This document shows, piece after piece, positions 36,240-44,822 of a DNA stretch of 64,000 bases (its first letter is position 1; each line of letters begins with the position of its first letter). Source of the DNA: Paracoccaceae bacterium (lineage in GTDB: Bacteria > Pseudomonadota > Alphaproteobacteria > Rhodobacterales > Rhodobacteraceae); contig JAGRDY010000008.1 of NCBI GenBank assembly GCA_020446815.1, positions 124,001 through 188,000 on the forward strand, in the 5' to 3' direction. The notes below the pieces were generated by a model. That model did no database searches. It was not told the DNA's origin and worked only from the letters and a program-made list of their open reading frames with translations. The translations under genes and the position numbers were made by a program.

Positions 36240-37447
36240 TATCTGAGCAACGTTTTCAAATCGATACCGGCATCGGCAATCGTGGCAGGGTCGGGCGAAC
36301 GCCCCGCCTCGATCAGACGCTTGCCGATCATGTAGGCACGGGCGTCATTCATCGCATCCACGGCCAGAAGCGTGGCACCCCGATAGTACCAGAACGATGC
36401 CGCATCGCCATCGCCCCTGCGGGTCACGATGCGATCGTATCCGGCGTTGAGCCCAGCTATCTGAAGCTTCACGTCATACTGGTCGGACCAGAACCACGGC
36501 TTTGCCCGATAGGGCTTTGCAGCCCCGAGCATGTTTTCTGCGACACATTCCGCCTGATCTATGGCATTGCCGACGCTTTCCAGCCTGAGCCGGCCATCCT
36601 GCCAGGGAAACGACGCACAGTCGCCCGCCGCCCAGACCGAAGGGTCGGACGTTCTGCCGAATTCATCCGTGCGGATGCCGTTTTCCGTGGCGATGCCCGC
36701 TGCCTCTGCCAGATCGGTGGCGGGCATGATGCCGACACCGACGATCACGAAATCTGCGGGCAATTCACGCCCGTCACTCAGGGTGGCGCCAGTGACCCGC
36801 GCGTCGCCATTCAGCCGGGCCAGCCCGGTGCCTTCAAGAATTGTGACGCCATGGGCAAGATGCAGGGCGCGAAAGTAATCTGATGTTTCGCGTGCGGCAA
36901 CGCGCTGCAAGATGCGTGGGGCCATTTCGATCAACGTGACTTCCAGGCCGAGTTTCGATGCCACCGCGGCGGCTTCAAGCCCGATATAGCCGCCGCCGAC
37001 AATCAGTACCCGCGCCCCGTGCCGGAATTCACGGGCCATCGCGTCCACATCGGCAAGTGTGCGTACGGTATAGACACCCGCAAGGCCGCCGCCAATTTCG
37101 GCGGGCAGCCGGCGGGGCATCGACCCGGTTGTAAGGGCCAGTTGCACATAGGGGACTTGCCGTTCGTCGGCAAGCTTCACGCACCCCGCCGCAGTATCTA
37201 TCGACGCGGCTTGCGTATCCAGCATCAGCGTGATGCCCTGTTCATCATAGAAGCTTTCCGAGCGCAGCAGCAGGCGATCCAATCCCATTTCACCCAGAAG
37301 ATATTGCTTGGAAAGGGGTGGGCGCTGATAGGGGGCAACGGCTTCCTGACCGATCAGCGTAATCGCGCCGTCGTAGTCGAGCATGCGCAGCTTTGCCGCC
37401 AGCGAGGCGCCCGCTTGTCCGGCACCGACGATCACGATCCCGCTCAT
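36239..37447 (-). CDS. FAD-dependent ferredoxin reductase (rhodocoxin/putidaredoxin reductase type)
   Basis: A 402-residue flavoprotein with two Rossmann motifs: FAD-binding IVIVGAGQAGASLAAKLR at the start and NAD-binding VLIVGGGYIGLEAAAVASKLG in the middle. The FAD closing motif WAAGDCASFP and a carboxy-terminal domain with the YDVKLQIAGLN element follow. This architecture belongs to reductases that pass electrons from NADH to 2Fe-2S ferredoxins of P450 or dioxygenase systems. No ferredoxin, P450 or dioxygenase is adjacent. GGGAG seven bases upstream supports ATG 37447. It diverges from the peroxiredoxin gene across 79 bases, which may share a promoter region. Confidence 0.9.
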   Translation of the reverse strand: MSGIVIVGAGQAGASLAAKLRMLDYDGAITLIGQEAVAPYQRPPLSKQYLLGEMGLDRLLLRSESFYDEQGITLMLDTQAASIDTAAGCVKLADERQVPYVQLALTTGSMPRRLPAEIGGGLAGVYTVRTLADVDAMAREFRHGARVLIVGGGYIGLEAAAVASKLGLEVTLIEMAPRILQRVAARETSDYFRALHLAHGVTILEGTGLARLNGDARVTGATLSDGRELPADFVIVGVGIMPATDLAEAAGIATENGIRTDEFGRTSDPSVWAAGDCASFPWQDGRLRLESVGNAIDQAECVAENMLGAAKPYRAKPWFWSDQYDVKLQIAGLNAGYDRIVTRRGDGDAASFWYYRGATLLAVDAMNDARAYMIGKRLIEAGRSPDPATIADAGIDLKTLLR

Positions 37448-37526
37448 TGTGTTACTCCCTCTGGCACTTGGCGTTGCGGAGCCTATAACGCGAGACCGGG
37501 AAGATACAACGCGGGAGTAGTTGAAA

Positions 37527-38015
37527 ATGGCCATTTCTCAAGGCGGGTGTTTGCCTGATTCCAACTTGATTGCGATGGGTCGGAACGGGCCGGAAACCGT
37601 CGAACTTGGCGCGAGCCTAAAAGGCCGCAAGGTTGTCGTGTTCGGGTTGCCGGGGGCCTTTACGGGGCCGTGCACCACGGCCCATATTCCCAGTTTCATC
37701 CGCACTGCACAGGCATTTCGTGACAAGGGGGTGGAAGATATCTTCTGCATTGCTGTCAACGATCCGTTTGTCCTGGATGCCTGGAGCAAGTCAACCGGGG
37801 CGGGTGCAGCGGGTATAACCTTTCTCGGCGATCCGGATGCATCTTTCACCAGATCAATCAAGATGGAATTCACGGCACCACATCTCGGACTGATCAATCG
37901 TTCCAATCGCTATGCGCTCTTGATCGAGGACGGTGTGATAGTCAAAGCCATGATCGACAAACCGGGTGAATGCAGCCTTTCCACCGGAGAGGCGCTACTG
38001 GAAGAAATCGCGTAA
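37527..38015 (+). CDS. Peroxiredoxin, Prx5-like
   Basis: A 162-residue thiol peroxidase. The peroxidatic cysteine is in VVFGLPGAFTGPCTTAHIPSF (about Cys50), matching the Prx5/AhpE PGAFTPTC-H-P pattern; here TGPCTTAHIP. A GDPDASFTRSIKMEF segment and the NRYALLIEDGVIV end are typical. It reduces peroxides with glutathione or thioredoxin in the cytoplasm. GGGAG lies nine bases upstream of the ATG. The XdhC-family gene follows after 45 bases. Confidence 0.93.
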   Translation: MAISQGGCLPDSNLIAMGRNGPETVELGASLKGRKVVVFGLPGAFTGPCTTAHIPSFIRTAQAFRDKGVEDIFCIAVNDPFVLDAWSKSTGAGAAGITFLGDPDASFTRSIKMEFTAPHLGLINRSNRYALLIEDGVIVKAMIDKPGECSLSTGEALLEEIA

Positions 38016-38060
38016 CATCGGAATGATGACCATGGCGCGTTGCAGATCGGAGGAAGTCAG

Positions 38061-39032
38061 ATGAATCAGGCGGATTTCGATCGAATCCCGGAAATCGCGC
38101 TCGACTGGCACCGCGCCGGACGCGGCGCGGCGCTGGCCACGGTCATCGAAACCTGGGGTTCCGCACCGCGCCCGGTAGGCAGTCAGCTCGTGGTTTCCGC
38201 TTCGGGAGAAATGATGGGCTCTGTATCGGGCGGCTGCGTCGAAGGCGCGGTGGTGGAAGACGCCCGCGATTCGCTCGTTGACGGAAAGCCCCGGATTCTG
38301 AAATTCGGGGTAAGCGATGATGATGCCTTTTCGGTCGGCCTGGCCTGCGGCGGAACGATCCGTATTCTGATCGAGCCAGTGGGCGTGGCAATCCCCGAGG
38401 CATTGCTGGCACAGCTTGTCACGGCGCGGTCTAACCGGCGGCCTGTGGTCTACTGCGTGGATCTTGAAAGCTGGGAGCGCCGAATTTCCGGCCCCGATCC
38501 GAGCACACAAGACCGGTTTCGCATGAACCGGTCGGGATTGGAGGGTAGCCGTTTTTTCGGCATCCATAACACCCCGCTTCGGCTGTTTGTCGTTGGCGCG
38601 GTACACATTGCACAGGCGCTTTTGCCAATGGCGCGCGCCTGCGCCTATCAGCCCGTTCTGATCGACCCGCGCGAGGCATTCGGATCAGCTGCGCGCTTCC
38701 CCGGAGAAACGATAATTCACAAATGGCCAGACGCGGCAATGGCAACCATCGGCCTTGACGCCCGGTCGGCCGTTATCACCCTGACCCACGATGCCAAGAT
38801 CGACGACCCCGCCATTCAGGCGGCTTTGGCATCCGATGTGTTTTATCTCGGCTGTCTCGGCTCTTCACGCACCCATGCCAAGCGCGTTGTTCGCCTGCGC
38901 GAAACAGGCCGTTCCGATGCCGAAATCGCGCGTATTCACGCCCCTGTCGGGCTGTCGATAGGGGCCAGATCACCCGCCGAGATTGCCGTCTCCATCATGG
39001 CCGAGATTACCCAGGAGTTGCGAAGCCTCTGA
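38061..39032 (+). CDS. XdhC/CoxI family protein
   Basis: A 323-residue protein with the XdhC amino-terminal domain (GSAPRPVGSQLVV and GSVSGGCVEGAVVEDA near residues 36-80) and a carboxy-terminal Rossmann-like domain. In that domain the usual nucleotide loop reads VVGAVHIAQALLPMA instead of GAGHVGRAL. XdhC proteins carry the molybdenum cofactor, add the terminal sulfur and hand it to xanthine dehydrogenase or CO dehydrogenase type enzymes. No such enzyme gene is in the window. GGAGG precedes ATG 38061, so the upstream TTG was not used. Confidence 0.88.
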   Translation: MNQADFDRIPEIALDWHRAGRGAALATVIETWGSAPRPVGSQLVVSASGEMMGSVSGGCVEGAVVEDARDSLVDGKPRILKFGVSDDDAFSVGLACGGTIRILIEPVGVAIPEALLAQLVTARSNRRPVVYCVDLESWERRISGPDPSTQDRFRMNRSGLEGSRFFGIHNTPLRLFVVGAVHIAQALLPMARACAYQPVLIDPREAFGSAARFPGETIIHKWPDAAMATIGLDARSAVITLTHDAKIDDPAIQAALASDVFYLGCLGSSRTHAKRVVRLRETGRSDAEIARIHAPVGLSIGARSPAEIAVSIMAEITQELRSL

Positions 39033-39075
39033 GCCCAGGGCCGGAAAACCGTCAGCGGGCGCTTTCTTTTCTTGA

Positions 39076-39097
39076 TTTATTCAATCGTTTGAATAAA
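39076..39097. promoter_or_regulatory. Palindromic operator upstream of the CecR-type regulator
   Basis: TTTATTCAA (39076-39084) and TTGAATAAA (39089-39097) form a perfect 9-bp inverted repeat around a TCGT spacer, in an AT-rich island 13 bases before the regulator start. TetR-family repressors typically bind such sites to control their own operon. It is the most distinct operator-like palindrome in the window. Confidence 0.7.
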
Positions 39098-39110
39098 ATT
39101 TCGACTCAAG

Positions 39111-39767
39111 ATGAAGACCCCTGAACAGACTGATCCCGATGCACCCCGAAGCACCCGCACAGCGCTGCTGGCCGCCGGCATTCATCTGTTCGGGAAAAAG
39201 GGATATATCGGGACATCGACGCGTGAGATCGCCCATCGGGCCAACACCAACATCGGTTCGATCGCCTATCATTTCGGTAGCAAGGAAGGCCTGCACCAGG
39301 CGTGCGGCGCCGAAATTTCCCGCAGGATAAGGGAGGGGATCGGCACGCCCGAAGCTTCTGCGCCATCATCGCCAGAAGCTGCACGAACCCGGCTGGAAAC
39401 GACGATCCGCGCCTTTGTCATGTTCCTTAACGGTTCGCGTCATGCCGATGATGTCGTTTCATTCATGGTGCAGGAACTGGGCACAAAGGGCCCGGCCTTT
39501 GAAATCATCTACGAAACCTTGATCGAACCAAAACACCGGGAAATATGTCAATTATGGTCGACCGCGAGCGGCCAGCCCGCCGATAGCGAGAGCGTCAAAC
39601 TCGCGGTATTCGCGTTTCTGGGGCAATCGCTCTATTTCCGTATCGGTCGTGAAGCAGTCAACCGCCGTATGGGGTGGGATGGCTCGACACCGGAAAATGC
39701 GGCCATGATCGCGAATATCCTGATCACCAATCTCCGCAAGATCCTGAATGAGGAGCCGAACGAATGA
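39111..39767 (+). CDS. cecR: TetR family regulator of the CecR (YbiH) type
   Basis: A 218-residue regulator with an amino-terminal helix-turn-helix (residues about 15-62: LLAAGIHLFGKKGYIGTSTREIAHRANTNIGSIAYHFGSKEGL). The carboxy-terminal domain has VMFLNGSRHADDVVSFMVQELG and LAVFAFLGQSLYFRIGREAVNRRMGW, as in CecR/DUF1956 proteins. In E. coli CecR controls the ybhGFSR transporter; the same gene order HlyD-ATPase-permease follows here. Its stop lies within the 14-base tandem duplication that leads into the HlyD gene. Confidence 0.9.
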   Translation: MKTPEQTDPDAPRSTRTALLAAGIHLFGKKGYIGTSTREIAHRANTNIGSIAYHFGSKEGLHQACGAEISRRIREGIGTPEASAPSSPEAARTRLETTIRAFVMFLNGSRHADDVVSFMVQELGTKGPAFEIIYETLIEPKHREICQLWSTASGQPADSESVKLAVFAFLGQSLYFRIGREAVNRRMGWDGSTPENAAMIANILITNLRKILNEEPNE

Positions 39768-39790
39768 TGGAGTTTCAATGATGGAGTTTC
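39763..39790 (+). repeat. Perfect 14-base tandem duplication at the regulator/HlyD junction
   Basis: AATGATGGAGTTTC occurs twice in direct succession (39763-39776 and 39777-39790). The first copy spans the regulator TGA and supplies GGAG as ribosome site for the HlyD start in the second copy. The first copy also encodes a five-codon frame, M-M-E-F-Q, whose TGA overlaps the HlyD ATG. Confidence 0.9.
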
Positions 39791-40734
39791 TCTGTGCTCT
39801 GCCTGTTGTGTCTGCATTGTTCACGTCCTGCCTTCCCCCCCTGCCCTTCGCAAGCGGCTATGTCGAAGGCGAATATGTTCTTGTCGCCCCCGTTGCCACC
39901 GCGCAAATCAAACGTATTGCCGTCGCCCGTGGGGATCATGTTTCGACAGGGCAGATCCTGGTCGAGATGGAAGAACGCGACGCCGTAATCGCATTGGCAC
40001 AGTCCGAAGCGGCGTTGGCGCAGGCGGATGCGGAGCTCGCCAATTTGCTTGAGGGGGCCCGCCCCGAAGAAATCCAGTCGATCGAAGCGTCCCTGGCCTC
40101 TGCCAGGGCGCAGGCTGCGGAGGCGGAACGAAAGGCCGAACGTCAGCGGTCGTTGTCGGAACGCGGCGCCACGACAGATGCCCAGCGCGACGAGGCTGTT
40201 ACGGCCGCGGCGATCAGCCAGGCGCATGTCGTCGAGATCGAGGCGCAACTTGCCGCCGCCCACCTGCCCGCGCGCCCGCAGCTTATCAAGGCAGCCCGCG
40301 CCGCGCTGGACGGCGCGCGCGCCGCGCGCGATCAGGCGGTATGGAATCTGGAGCAACGGCAATTGTCAGCGTCGTCGACCGGCACGATTTTCGATGTCAT
40401 CCGGTCGCAGGGCGAACTCGGCGGCCCATCGAGCCCGGTCCTGTCGATGTTGCCGGAGGGCGCCGTGAAGTTGCGGCTCTATGTGCCGGAAAATACCGTA
40501 TCCAGAATCGCACCCGGCAGCCGGTTGATGGTCAATTGCGATGGCTGTCCGAAAACGCTTTCGGCAACGGTCAGTTATGTCTCCGATGCGCCTGAATTCA
40601 CACCACCGGTGATCTATTCCCTGCAAAATCGGCAAAAGCTGGTATTCCTGATCGAGGCGCGGCCTGATGCCGACTCCTTGTTTCTCAAACCCGGCCAGAT
40701 CGTGGATGTACGCCTGCCGGACATTGGCGAATGA
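39778..40734 (+). CDS. HlyD family efflux adaptor (YbhG-like)
   Basis: A 318-residue membrane fusion protein. The start is a short hydrophobic signal or anchor (MMEFLCALPVVSALFTSCLPP). It continues with a half-lipoyl motif GEYVLVAPVATAQIKRIAVARGDHVSTGQILVEME, a long alpha-hairpin of about 130 residues, the second half-lipoyl TGTIFDVIRSQGELGG and a beta-barrel. It links the ABC transporter to an outer-membrane channel. ATG 39778 has GGAG from the duplicated sequence in front. It overlaps the ATPase gene by four bases. Confidence 0.88.
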   Translation: MMEFLCALPVVSALFTSCLPPLPFASGYVEGEYVLVAPVATAQIKRIAVARGDHVSTGQILVEMEERDAVIALAQSEAALAQADAELANLLEGARPEEIQSIEASLASARAQAAEAERKAERQRSLSERGATTDAQRDEAVTAAAISQAHVVEIEAQLAAAHLPARPQLIKAARAALDGARAARDQAVWNLEQRQLSASSTGTIFDVIRSQGELGGPSSPVLSMLPEGAVKLRLYVPENTVSRIAPGSRLMVNCDGCPKTLSATVSYVSDAPEFTPPVIYSLQNRQKLVFLIEARPDADSLFLKPGQIVDVRLPDIGE

Positions 40735-41657
40735 ACAGAGAGCCCGCCATATCGGTCCGGGGGCTGGTCAAAAGGTTCGGCGACAAGACCGTCGTCGACC
40801 AGGTATCACTGGATGTAGCGACCGGCGAAATAGCCGGGTTTCTCGGGCCGAACGGGTCGGGAAAGACCACGACAATTCGCCTGATGTGTGGCCTTCTGAC
40901 GCCTGATGCCGGTCAGGGCCGTGTTCTGGGCCATGACATTCTGCGCGAGGGGCGCGCCATAAAGCGCGAGGTCGGATACATGACCCAGCGGTTTTCATTC
41001 TATGAAGATCTGACGATCGAAGAAAATCTGAATTTTGTAGCGGGTCTTTATGGGTTGCGTCCGATGGGGCGATTCGTGGCGGACACATTGGCCGATCTTG
41101 GGCTCACATCCAGGCGCCAGCAATTGGCCGGATCCCTTTCAGGGGGCTGGAAACAGCGCCTTGCCCTGGCCGCCTGCATCATGCACCGCCCAAAGCTACT
41201 GTTGCTCGACGAACCGACGGCAGGCGTCGACCCCAAGGCACGGCGCGAATTCTGGGATGAAATCCACCAACGCTCGATGCAGGGGCTTACCGTTCTCGTC
41301 TCGACCCACTACATGGACGAAGCTGAACGGTGCCACCGGATCAACTACATTTCCTACGGCAAACTGGTCGCGCGCGGAAAGGTGGCTGACGTCATCAGAG
41401 ACGCGGGTCTGACCACCTTCATCCTTGAGGGCGACGGCCTTGCGCAAGCGACCCGGCAGTTACAGGGCGCACCGGGCGTCGAGCAGATCGCACCTTTCGG
41501 CAATACCCTGCATGTGGTCGGGTCAGACAGCGATACATTGCAAAAATCGGTGACAGCCGTCGCCAGGGCCACCGGGGTGCAGATACGGCCAAGCGAAACA
41601 AGCCTTGAAGATGTATTCATCCAGCTTATGGGCAACTCGAGGGACAACATGCAATGA
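40731..41657 (+). CDS. ABC transporter ATP-binding protein (YbhF-like, single domain)
   Basis: A 308-residue ATPase: Walker A GPNGSGKTTT (about residues 39-48), Q-loop in VGYMTQRFSFYEDLTIEENL, signature SLSGGWKQRLALA, Walker B LLLLDEPTAGVDP. The carboxy-terminal DrrA-like extension contains SLEDVFIQLMG. E. coli YbhF has two fused ATPase halves; this protein has one, so it should act as a homodimer. It is coupled to HlyD and permease genes through ATGA overlaps. Confidence 0.92.
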   Translation: MNREPAISVRGLVKRFGDKTVVDQVSLDVATGEIAGFLGPNGSGKTTTIRLMCGLLTPDAGQGRVLGHDILREGRAIKREVGYMTQRFSFYEDLTIEENLNFVAGLYGLRPMGRFVADTLADLGLTSRRQQLAGSLSGGWKQRLALAACIMHRPKLLLLDEPTAGVDPKARREFWDEIHQRSMQGLTVLVSTHYMDEAERCHRINYISYGKLVARGKVADVIRDAGLTTFILEGDGLAQATRQLQGAPGVEQIAPFGNTLHVVGSDSDTLQKSVTAVARATGVQIRPSETSLEDVFIQLMGNSRDNMQ

Positions 41658-42787
41658 CGCGCTGGTTTTCAATGCGCCGCCTATGGACATTGCTGGCCAA
41701 GGAAGTGATCCAGATGCGCCGCGACAGGATCACATTCGCGATGATGCTTGGCGTTCCCCTCATGCAGTTGCTGCTGTTCGGGTTTGCCATAAACAGCGAT
41801 CCGAAGGGGCTGCCCGCGGCCCTGGTGGCACCCACCCAGGACAGGTTTACCCGCGCCATTGTCACCGCTCTCGAACTGACCGGCTATTACCGTTTCTCGC
41901 TCGTCGGTGTTTCGGCGGCCGAGGCGGAAGCATCGCTGCTTCGCGGGGATGTATCCTTTGTCGTCACCGTCCCATCCGATTTCGGCCGACGGGTCGAACG
42001 CGGCGACCATCCGACCATTCTGGTCGAGGCCGACGCGACCGATCCGTCGGTTGCCTCGGGTGCGATTTCAACGCTTGGAACAGTCGCGTCGCAGGCGTTT
42101 TTGCGCGAACTCGGCTCTGTTGTGACGCCCGCGCAGGCGGATGCCCAATTGCAGGTAACGGTTCACAGGCGCTATAACCCCGAAGGGATCACCCAGTACA
42201 ATATCGTGCCGGGCCTTTTGGGGGTGATCCTGCAAATGACCATGGTGATGATGACATCAATGGCGCTGACCCGGGAAATTGAGCGCGGCACCATGGAAAA
42301 CCTGCTGGCCATGCCAGCCACCCCGATTGAAATCATGCTGGGCAAGGTGATGCCCTATCTTGGTGTCGGGTCCGTCCAGGTGGCTGTCGTGCTGGTGGCG
42401 GCAAAGCTCGTTTTCGATGTCCCTTTCGAAGGCAGCTTGTCGATCCTGCTGTTTGGCGTATTGGTGTTCGTGCTCGCACTGGTTATCCTGGGCTACCTGA
42501 TTTCCACGGTATCCCAAACCCAGATGCAGGCCATGCAGCTGACGGTCTTCTTCTTTTTGCCGTCGCTTCTACTGTCGGGGTTCATGTTTCCGTATCGCGG
42601 GATGCCAGGGTGGGCGCAGATCCTGGGCGAAATTTTCCCGCTGACCCATTTCTTGCGCATGATCCGCGCCGTCATGCTCAAGGGGGCGGATTATTCCGGC
42701 ATCGCCCAGCCCATGGCCGCGCTGGTCCTGTTCGTTACGATATTCTCGGCGTTGGCGCTGTTGCGATTTCGGCGGACCTTGGACTGA
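41654..42787 (+). CDS. ABC-2 type transporter permease (YbhS/YbhR-like)
   Basis: A 377-residue permease with one amino-terminal membrane segment (about 25-45), a large periplasmic domain, and five segments in the carboxy-terminal half. The ABC-2 signature NPEGITQYNIVPGLLGVILQ and the EIERGTMENLLAMPATPIEIMLGKVMPY coupling region are present. With a single permease gene the membrane part would be a homodimer, unlike the E. coli YbhS-YbhR pair. The system probably exports cationic or hydrophobic compounds; the substrate is not known here. Confidence 0.91.
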   Translation: MTRWFSMRRLWTLLAKEVIQMRRDRITFAMMLGVPLMQLLLFGFAINSDPKGLPAALVAPTQDRFTRAIVTALELTGYYRFSLVGVSAAEAEASLLRGDVSFVVTVPSDFGRRVERGDHPTILVEADATDPSVASGAISTLGTVASQAFLRELGSVVTPAQADAQLQVTVHRRYNPEGITQYNIVPGLLGVILQMTMVMMTSMALTREIERGTMENLLAMPATPIEIMLGKVMPYLGVGSVQVAVVLVAAKLVFDVPFEGSLSILLFGVLVFVLALVILGYLISTVSQTQMQAMQLTVFFFLPSLLLSGFMFPYRGMPGWAQILGEIFPLTHFLRMIRAVMLKGADYSGIAQPMAALVLFVTIFSALALLRFRRTLD

Positions 42788-42825
42788 AGACATTTCGGCG
42801 ACGCCAGATCATGCTTTTTGCCACA

Positions 42826-43374
42826 TCAGGCAGGCGCGCCAAGAGTGGAGTCGGAGCCAAGAAAACCGGCAATTTTCGATGCGAGTGCCGCCCAGTCGGT
42901 AAATTCATGCTCGGCCAGGGCCGGGTCAATCTCATGTCCGCGCAAAACCACATGGCGAATGATCTGCGAGGCATAAAAATCATAGCTGCTGCTGCGCACG
43001 GCACCGGCAACCAGCAAGGTGTCGCTTGGATGGAACTTGGTGCGCATCTTCATTTCAGTGACATAGTCTTGTGCATCTCCGACACTGTCGGGGAACGCGG
43101 AATGCAGGCTGACAGAAAGCAGCAACGTCTGGCGCGCTGCCAGTTCCCGCCGGTGGGCGCCGAGGTACACTTCAAACGACGCCGGGTGCCGCCGTTCGTG
43201 CACTGGCGCCGCGAGAATGACTTTCTGCGCATCCTCGAACACGAAGGGCGCCAGATTGTCAGACGCGTCGAACAACGAAACGTCATGCCCAGCCTTTCGG
43301 ACTTCTTGTGCCACGAACTCGGCAATCTTGCGGGTTTGCCCTTCGACGGATTCGAAAAGGATTGGCACTTTCAT
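42826..43374 (-). CDS. Flavodoxin domain protein, HemG-like
   Basis: A 182-residue flavodoxin-fold protein resembling menaquinone-dependent protoporphyrinogen oxidase HemG (181 residues in E. coli). MKVPILFESVEGQTRKIAEFVAQEV gives the FMN phosphate loop (SVEGQT), SVSLHSAF stands in the middle, and TDWAALASKIAGFL at the end. The identity is moderate by eye; the protein could also be a general flavodoxin-type reductase. GGAG six bases upstream fixes ATG 43374. It converges on the efflux operon with 38 bases between the stops. Confidence 0.78.
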   Translation of the reverse strand: MKVPILFESVEGQTRKIAEFVAQEVRKAGHDVSLFDASDNLAPFVFEDAQKVILAAPVHERRHPASFEVYLGAHRRELAARQTLLLSVSLHSAFPDSVGDAQDYVTEMKMRTKFHPSDTLLVAGAVRSSSYDFYASQIIRHVVLRGHEIDPALAEHEFTDWAALASKIAGFLGSDSTLGAPA

Positions 43375-43821
43375 GTTTCGCTCCAGCAAAAAATCCCATG
43401 TCGAAAGGCGGGCCACCAGTACCGACGCAGGCAGTCTGATCAGCGCCGGAGAGTTGCGCTGCTCCCGGTGTTTCCAGCCTGCGCCCCGGCCGAGACTAAG
43501 ATCGGGGTTTCTTCCTGTCCTTGTCTCAAATCAAACGAGACGGCAAAACGGCCCGATCAGCACTTGGTCGGCCGATCCGCCGCGGCAGCCGCATTCTTTG
43601 GAAAGGAAAGCTCCGGAAATTTGTGATTTCGCCATCCGCCCTCACGTCGAACGGCGGCGTATCTTGCGCCGCGCATGCGGCGTGAACTGCCGCTTTGTTC
43701 TTGGTCGCAAAGTCAAAAAAAACCTGATGATCCTTCATGTTTTCCCGATAGCAATAGCAGTTGGAAATCGGGCCTTGTCACGGTCTTATGTTTGGCATGG
43801 AACCAACCAGAGGGCGCAGTC
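43375..43821. other. 447-base divergent intergenic region, no convincing gene
   Basis: This lies between the HemG-like gene (minus) and the ureidoglycine aminohydrolase gene (plus). A 70-codon minus-strand frame at 43526-43738 has a poor ribosome site and no homology I recognise. A plus-strand frame reading into the cupin gene ends in the wrong phase. There are A-rich and T-rich patches near 43715-43745 that may belong to a promoter. I see no repeat or RNA gene. Confidence 0.4.
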
Positions 43822-44664
43822 ATGACCGCAAAAGCTTATTACAAACCTCTGGGCGGCCTGCCGCCACAAACCCAGCTTCTGACGGATCGGGCGGTGTTTA
43901 CCGAAGCCTATGCCGTGATCCCGAAAGGCACGCTGAGCGACATCGTGGCCAGCCTTCTGCCGTTCTGGGATGCGACCCGGTTCTGGGTATTGTCGCGCCC
44001 TCTTTCGGGCTTTGCGGAAACGTTTTCCCAATATATCGCCGAAGTTCAGCCGGGTGGTGGCAGTGACCGGCCCGAAACCGACCCGTCTGTCGAAGCGGTT
44101 CTATTTGTCGTCGATGGCGCTATCACGCTGACAATCGACGGCAAGCGACATGAAATGCAGACGGGCGGCTATGCCTATCTGCCAGTCAATGCCAAGTGGT
44201 CCTTGCGCAACAATGGCACGGCGGTATCGCGGTTTCACTGGATACGAAAGGCCTTTCAGCCCGTTGAAGGGCTCGAACTGCCCGGCTCATTCCTAACCAA
44301 CGAAAACGATATTGCCCCGACACCGATGCCCGGCACCGAAGGGAAATGGGCGACGACCCGGTTTGTCGATCCTGCAGATTTGCGCCACGACATGCATGTT
44401 ACGATCGTGACCTTGCAACCCGGGGCCGTGATACCGTTCGCCGAAACCCATGTCATGGAACATGGGCTCTATGTCCTTGAAGGAAAGGCTGTTTACCATC
44501 TTAATCAGAACTGGGTCGAGGTCGAGGCAGGCGACTACATGTGGTTGCGCGCGTTTTGCCCGCAGGCATGTTATGCGGGCGGTCCGGGCCCGTTCAGGTA
44601 CCTGCTTTACAAGGATGTGAACCGCCACATGCCGATGCGCCGGAACGCTTCGGGAAACCCCTGA
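43822..44664 (+). CDS. allE: (S)-ureidoglycine aminohydrolase, bicupin
   Basis: A 280-residue protein with two cupin domains, the usual plan of YlbA/AllE. The first half contains AEVQPGGGSDRPETDPSVEAVLFVVDGAITLTIDG and the second contains VTIVTLQPGAVIPFAETHVMEHGLYVLEGKAVYHLNQNWVEVEAGDYMWLRAFCPQACYAGG, with manganese ligands in ETHVMEHG. The enzyme hydrolyses ureidoglycine in allantoin breakdown. Other allantoin genes are not present in the window. The last codons and stop coincide with a truncated copy of the dispersed repeat. AGAGGG stands seven bases before the start. Confidence 0.9.
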   Translation: MTAKAYYKPLGGLPPQTQLLTDRAVFTEAYAVIPKGTLSDIVASLLPFWDATRFWVLSRPLSGFAETFSQYIAEVQPGGGSDRPETDPSVEAVLFVVDGAITLTIDGKRHEMQTGGYAYLPVNAKWSLRNNGTAVSRFHWIRKAFQPVEGLELPGSFLTNENDIAPTPMPGTEGKWATTRFVDPADLRHDMHVTIVTLQPGAVIPFAETHVMEHGLYVLEGKAVYHLNQNWVEVEAGDYMWLRAFCPQACYAGGPGPFRYLLYKDVNRHMPMRRNASGNP

Positions 44665-44676
44665 ATCGCCAAGACC
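44649..44676 (+). repeat. Dispersed repeat fragment (copy D) at the end of the cupin gene
   Basis: The first 27 or so bases match the left edge of copy B (TCGGGAAA, a CCCC/CCCT run, GAAT, GCCA). They overlap the last five codons and the stop of the ureidoglycine aminohydrolase gene. The fragment includes the small hairpin of the repeat. The match is short, so it might be chance. Confidence 0.35.
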
Positions 44677-44822
44677 CCAAGCGCGCCGATACATGGGTGC
44701 CCTCGGGCCGCGAATTTCCGACCGAAGCAAAGCCACGTCGTGGCCAAAGCGTCGCAAAAACCGCTTTTCAGCCTCGACCCCGCAAGGCATAGTTCTGGCC
44801 ATTGGTACGCAAGGAGGCGGGA

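Noticed and set aside
43526-43738. 70-codon minus-strand frame between the HemG-like and cupin genes
   Set aside because: Weak ribosome site and no recognisable motif; composition does not stand out.
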